DNA of 64,000 bases from Vitellaria paradoxa. Lineage: Eukaryota; Streptophyta; Magnoliopsida; Ericales; Sapotaceae. The translations under genes and the position numbers were made by a program. The notes under the pieces were generated by a model, which had not been told where the DNA came from, ran no database searches, and saw nothing but the letters and a program-made list of their open reading frames with translations. The first letter of the stretch is position 1; the number at the start of each line of letters is the position of its first letter. The DNA lies in contig CM034244.1 of the NCBI GenBank assembly GCA_019916065.1, positions 31,031,933 through 31,095,932 of the forward strand, written 5' to 3'. Below, one piece after another: positions 59,075-64,000 of the stretch.

Positions 59075-59213
59075 GAGTGTCTTTGGAATAATAAAAAGTG
59101 CGATAAGTTGTGGATTTGTAAGTCATGCAGTGAGATAAAAAAGTGAATAACTTTTAAAATTTTTAAAAAATTTACAAAAATTTTCAGAATTTTTTAACAA
59201 ATCAAATGCAGTC
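59075..59213. mobile_element. Copy of the 150-bp Tourist-like MITE family
   Basis: It begins GAGTGTCTTTGG after TTA (59072-59074) and ends as the inverse of GACTGCATTTGA. The right flank is ATA rather than TTA. Internal order matches the copy at 29489-29634 in the same orientation. Confidence 0.55.
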
Positions 59214-59389
59214 ATAATAAACTAATCCACATAATTTAAGGATTCGGGTCAAAACAAGCGTAACCTTGGTGGAATATATATATATATATATATATATATT
59301 GTCTGCACTATCAATTTTCATTATCCAACTTTCTAGTCAGTGGTCAGCAACTTGGATTGAAACTTTAGCCGTATGAAGTCAAAGGGTAC

Positions 59390-59558
59390 GGACACACTAC
59401 CACTGTTCGGCATAACCGTGAGCATATTCGTAGCTCTCTTGTGGAATAAAGATTAATGTCCACAACATGCATGCGCCGTCGTAATCATGATATTTCTTCG
59501 TTATAAATAAAAATTATGAATAAAAAATTAAGAGGGGTTGTCGCCCTCTTTAATTAGC

Positions 59559-59590
<32 letters not shown>

Positions 59591-61960
59591 AAATATTCAC
59601 AGTTGGTGAGCCTACCTAGCTCCACATTAGTCTGCTTTTCTCATTGATGAAATGGAAGCTACCCTTGAAATTATTGAGCTACTCTTGGTAGTGCTTTGCA
59701 ATGTTATAAGTCATAGCACTACTATCATATATGTATGCTTGTATATATATTGTTACTTAATTTTCAATGAAGAAAAAGGAACAAAGTGGCCTATAAAGGT
59801 CTAATAAATTAAAATGGGCTTTGTGGTACTAATCACAACCAAGAAAAATTCAACGGTTGGAAAAGGTCAACAGAAAGCAAAACTTGGATGGTTTATTTAT
59901 TTACTTTTTAAAACAATAAAATTTGATAAAATACTATTATAACTCCATTTAGAATTTTAATTTTTTTGAAATAATTTTTAAAAATTTTAAAAATTTTTAA
60001 CTTTCTTTCCATTAAATTTCATCACGTGTCAATTTTTAGTTTTTTTTTTTCTTTTTCTTTGGGGGATCCACTCGTTTTTTGGTCTATTTTATTTATATAT
60101 TTTTTCAAAATTTATTTATTTATTATAGTTTTGGAAGCTTTTAAACATAACATTTACATCATTTAAAAAATTGCCCAAAAAAATACTTGCAAATAAGAAA
60201 AGCTACAAATGACCACAAAAAATAGGTTTTTTTAATTATTTTAAATCATATTTATGTAATTTTTGTCAAAATACTTAATGATATGCCTAATATCTACTAA
60301 AACCAAAGATTAAATGAAATTTCTATTAAAAAACCCAGACGTAAAAAAAAAAAAAAACTAACTTCTGATTTTTTTTCCAAATTAAAAAAGCTCAGTTAAG
60401 CATGCGTGGTTTTGTTTGTTCCTAGCTTTCAAATGCAAATTTAATTCACTTAATACATTGTTTGGTAGGAATTGGAAAAATTTTCATCCACCCACTTTGG
60501 AATAAAAGAAAATACGCGTTCATGCTCTTAAAAAGTATATTTGAAAAATTAGTATTGATTTCGAGCAAATATGCATGTGATCAATTAATTTATATATATA
60601 TATATATATTACAGAAATATAAATTTATATATATGTGTGCCGAAAGGTCTTTATATAAGGTAATTGATACCATTAATCAAAACCAGACGGACAAAAAAAA
60701 AAAAAAAAAGATTAATCCATACTTAAATAAGAAACCAAATCTAACTTTAATTGTCGACAACTTAATACGGGTGCATTATGGTTTGTCTTTGAATTTTCCT
60801 TTAGCTGAAGTCGTGATCAAACTTAATTTAAAAATTAATTTATAATAATAGTGGCCAAAATTAATTAATTAATTAATTGCATTGGGAGGATACCCATCGA
60901 CAGCCATGATAAGTGGAGAAGTTTATTAGTGTGATATAACCTATAACATGAACAAGAGCCGCCGCTGAGTTCTCTTATGTAATTTATGGAAAAAGAGAGT
61001 GTGTGTGTGTGTGTGTATATAATATATAATATATAGGGTTAATTTTACTTAGATCCCCTATAGTTTTAGCTTTTAACACTTAGATCTCATAAGTTTCATA
61101 AATGTGCATCTAGATCTCTTTGGTTTCGATTTTGTACACTTAGATCCCACATGTTTCATAAATGTATACTTATACCTCTTAAGATTTGTTTTACATTCAT
61201 TCAAATCCTTTCTATTAGATGTTTTTATCTAAAAATTAACTTTTGACTAATTAAATATTATAAAATTACCTTTATACCATTAGCATTAATAAAAGTAATA
61301 TTTATATTATAATATGGTGTATATTTTTTATATAAAAATTATATTATAATAAATTTATTAATTTTTTAATGAAAGTACTAATATAGAAAAGATTCATAAA
61401 AATTAATAAATTAATTATAATGTAATTTTTATATAAAAATACAAGATTTTATAATATAAATATTTCTTTTATTAATAGTAAGGGTATAAAGGTAATTTTA
61501 TGGTGTTAAATTGGTCAAAAGTTAATTTTTAAATGAAAAGTCTAACAGATGGAGTTTGAGTAAATGAAAAACAAATCTTAAGAGATCTAGTTACACATTT
61601 ATAAAATCGGTGGGATCTAAGTGTATAAAAGCCAAACCACGAGATATCTCGACGCACATTTATGAAACTTATGGAACCTAAATGTACAAAATCGAAACTA
61701 TAAGGATATAAGTGAAATTATTCCTATAATATATTCGCTATTTTATTAAACGGATGGCATGCGTGCTATAAAGTTTAGTGGAAAACAGCTTGAAACCCAC
61801 GTTCCCTTTCACATCATCATCATCATTTTGTATTTCCCAATTTCTTAATTTGTTTGGTGGTTTCTGCTGAAGCTAAGTCATGTAGTTCAGATACTATTTC
61901 ATTAATTAGTTTCTATTTTTGGCAAGACAATGAAAGCACTTCAATGCACAAAAGGAAGGC
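59390..61960. repeat. Segmental duplication, copy 2
   Basis: It carries the same ordered blocks as copy 1 (55255-56895), with extra sequence: TA-rich insertions (59276-59300 and 59572-59590), an insertion after gaataaagattaatgtcca, and the 691-bp MITE at 61035-61725. Around the MITE both sides match copy 1 without a gap (gtaatttatggaaaaa on the left, aaacggatggcatgc on the right). Confidence 0.6.
61035..61725. mobile_element. Mutator-like MITE with long inverted arms, 691 bp
   Basis: A perfect 9-bp flank ATAATATAT (61026-61034 and 61726-61734) surrounds it, though the site is A/T-only. The ends AGGGTTAATTTTACTTAGAT and AGGAATAATTTCACTTATAT (reverse complement of the right end) pair, and pairing continues for about 160 bp. 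Each arm holds direct repeats of the form cacttagatcycayaagttt followed by cataaatgtgcatc. Duplication copy 1 near 56725 lacks the element. Confidence 0.75.
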
Positions 61961-62207
61961 CAGACAGTGAGAATTAAATATGATCACTTGCAGGAATACT
62001 AGGAACGCTAAACTTTGCTTAATTGTTCAAGTTCAAATTGAATTAAGAGTTTTTAAAATTAAAATATAATTTTAGGATTAAAGTTATATTTTTAATTTTT
62101 GGATTCGTTTAAAAGTTCATTCAACAATTAAAATACAAATATTTTCATCCATTCGATAAACTTTCATAAAAATTCAAACGCTAAAAAAACGTAATTTTAA
62201 CTGCTAA

Positions 62208-63397
62208 TAGCTCGTTTGATAAAGTTGTCAGTTTTTAGTTCTTGTCTTCAGTTTTTAATTTTTGTATTCATTTTTTAATTTTTTATTTTCATTTATATAA
62301 TATCAAAAAAACAAAAACTTACAAACACATTTGATAACGATAATTGTTAGTTAATAGTTATAGTTGTTAATTAATTAAAATCAATAAATTTAATTATTTT
62401 AATTATAATAATTATTAAAAATAATTTAATTCAGTAAAAATAAAATATATTAAACATAATTTATTATAATTATTTTTAAAACCAATTTAATAAAATATAT
62501 TTTCTATTAATTAGAGTAATTAATTTAATTAACTTAAATTAATTTGATTTAATTAATTATATTAATTAAATTTAATAATTTCAATTATATTATTTTTGCA
62601 AAATAATTTGATTCAATAAAAATAAAATATTCAATATAATTTAATTATATTATTTATTAAAAATAATTTATATTAGATTATTTTTATATTAATTAATTAA
62701 ATTTAATTATATAATTAATTAAATTTAAATTACTTAAAAATATTTATTTTAATTATATTTTTATTAAAAATAATTTAATTCAATAAAAATAAAATACATT
62801 AAATATAATTTATTATATAATTAAGTAAAAATAATTTAATAAAATAATTTTATATTAATTTAACAAATTAAATTCAAGTATAATTAGTATAATTTAATCA
62901 ATTAATATATTTAATATAATTTACATATTTAATATATAATTTAATATATTAAATTAATTATTGATAAAATTAGTTATTAATTAAATTATATTTAATATAT
63001 TTTTACATGAGTAAAAATAATATATTATTAATTTAATAAATTAATATATTTTTATATTTATTAAATATTTTTATATTAAATAATAATATATTTGATAGTG
63101 GCTGGAGATAAGTGGAAAGTAGTGGCGACAGTAACTCGATGTTAGTGACAACTAGCAGTCGATAGTGATTGATGGTTATAACTGATACTAGTTGTATAAG
63201 AAATTAAAAACTAAAAATGAAAACTTGAGAAAAAACATATTTTCTATGTTTTCATAATTTTAAAAAATTTTGAAAACAATTTTTATTTTTTGAAAACTGA
63301 AAATAAATTTACCAAACGAGTTTTCATGTTCAATTTTCAAAAAAAAAATGAAAACAAAAATAGAAAATAGAAAATGAAATGGTTGCCAAACGGAGCC
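62208..63397. mobile_element. Large AT-rich MITE, Tourist-like, about 1190 bp
   Basis: The ends TAGCTCGTTTGAT and GGCTCCGTTTGGC (reverse complement of the right end) pair, and subterminal agtttttaattttt/ aaaaactgaaaa blocks continue the pairing. TAA lies on both sides (62205-62207 and 63398-63400). The core is almost pure aattaatataa sequence, with a short gtggctggagataagtggaa island at about 63100. Confidence 0.5.
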
Positions 63398-63453
63398 TAA
63401 ATGTTGTGCTTTAACTTTGCCAAACGGAGCCTAAATGTTGTGTTTTAACTTCG
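63384..63453. repeat. 35-bp tandem duplication
   Basis: The unit tgccaaacggagcctaaatg followed by ttgtg(c/t)tttaactt occurs twice with one difference, starting at 63384 and 63419. It spans the right end of the MITE at 62208-63397 and its flank. Confidence 0.85.
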
Positions 63454-63803
63454 GAATTCTCTCATTTGCTAAAATTTTAAGGAAAATTAAAGAAAAGGGG
63501 GAGGCTTAAGTTATGTCGGTTCGGTGACACGATGGTCGGTGATTGTTGGATTAAAATCTAATAATTCAATTGCATTAACAATTTTTTAATTAAAAAATGT
63601 AAATCTATCTAAACCATTAAATTTAAATCCAAAAGTTACCAAAGTCCAAAATAGAAGTGTAATGCCAGAACCTCCATTCCATTGGATTTTATTTGCAATA
63701 ATTGTACTATTAATGTGATAATTAATTGACTTAACTGTATAATTTGCAAACGATCCAGAGAAGAGGGATTGCAATAGGTGGTAAGGCAATTTCGATAGGA
63801 CCT
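63454..63803. other. Intergenic sequence, nothing identified
   Basis: Short overlapping open frames on the minus strand (63586-63827) show no recognisable protein and are probably chance. Confidence 0.35.
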
Positions 63804-64000
63804 ACAAAACGACGCTATTTCGATCATTTTTCATTTAAAATGATGCCGTTCTACTTGAATTTCATACTTGAGTATAAATTTGATTCATTTAAATATATAT
63901 ATTTGAATATACATATTTAAATATAAATTGATGTATTTAAATATAGAATTTAAATGAAATAACATTATTTTGAGTGAAAAATAGGTGAAATGATATCGTT
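63804..64000. mobile_element. Palindromic MITE, cut by the window edge
   Basis: The left arm (acgacgctatttcgatcatt, then tttcatttaaaatgatgccg) pairs with the right arm at 63945-64000 (its reverse reads aacgatatcatttcacctat, then ttttcactcaaaataatg). The centre repeats atatttaaatat. The text resembles the element at 58052-58299. The right end and target site are outside the window. Confidence 0.5.

Noticed and set aside
60462..60845. 127-codon frame on the plus strand
   Set aside because: It passes through (TA)n and poly-A runs and has no homology that I can see. It overlaps the segmental duplication, where the other copy is not open.
1..64000. tRNA, rRNA, CRISPR arrays, bacterial operons, organelle insertions
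   Set aside because: No cloverleaf-like gene, no rRNA text, no regularly spaced short identical repeats and no plastid or mitochondrial gene were recognised by eye on either strand.

Overview
The window is plant nuclear DNA, very AT-rich and dominated by transposable elements. Two intact protein genes can be rebuilt, both on the minus strand and both with canonical GT-AG introns. The gene structures, plant-specific receptor kinase and HDA8-type deacetylase, and the Tork-type copia, Tat/Athila-type gypsy, CACTA, hAT and Tourist elements fit a flowering plant, probably a eudicot. The species cannot be named from sequence alone.

Genes: (1) a two-exon TMK-type leucine-rich-repeat receptor kinase (coding 7820 down to 2535, 945 aa), whose 2.4-kb intron holds a MITE and a solo copia LTR. 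(2) A three-exon HDA8-type class II histone deacetylase (36609 down to 31367, 390 aa), whose 3-kb second intron holds the tail of an RTE LINE. The only other host-gene trace is a broken PHD-finger fragment at about 26.6 kb, between two hAT-like elements. The two genes show no evidence of working together.

Layout: 0-2.5 kb MITEs, a microsatellite and a tandem duplication; 2.5-8.4 kb TMK gene; 8.9-14.1 kb a hAT MITE and a truncated gypsy element (LTR, primer-site region, gag); 15.4-22.7 kb a decayed Tork/copia element with two nested insertions; 23.8-28.4 kb three hAT-like elements, one holding 450 bp of alternating purine/pyrimidine sequence and one holding about eight degenerate 135-bp tandem units; 29-31 kb MITEs and a partial duplication of the HDA8 3' end; 31.4-36.6 kb HDA8; 36.7-40.1 kb a MITE cluster; 40.5-42.8 kb a 2.3-kb solo LTR with a perfect 5-bp target duplication; 45.6-47.5 kb AT-rich satellite-like DNA with a 358-bp dimer; 48.1-52.7 kb a CACTA relic; 52.8-53.7 kb a hAT MITE; 55.2-62 kb two diverged copies of one segment, one of which looks like the empty site of a Mutator-like MITE; 62.2-64 kb further MITEs.

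The main result is the set of non-autonomous hAT-type elements with readable 8-bp target duplications, and the order of nesting they allow. I did not find a convincing new enzymatic or defence system. The unusual points are structural. All element boundaries were read by eye from terminal repeats and flanking duplications, without alignment or database search.
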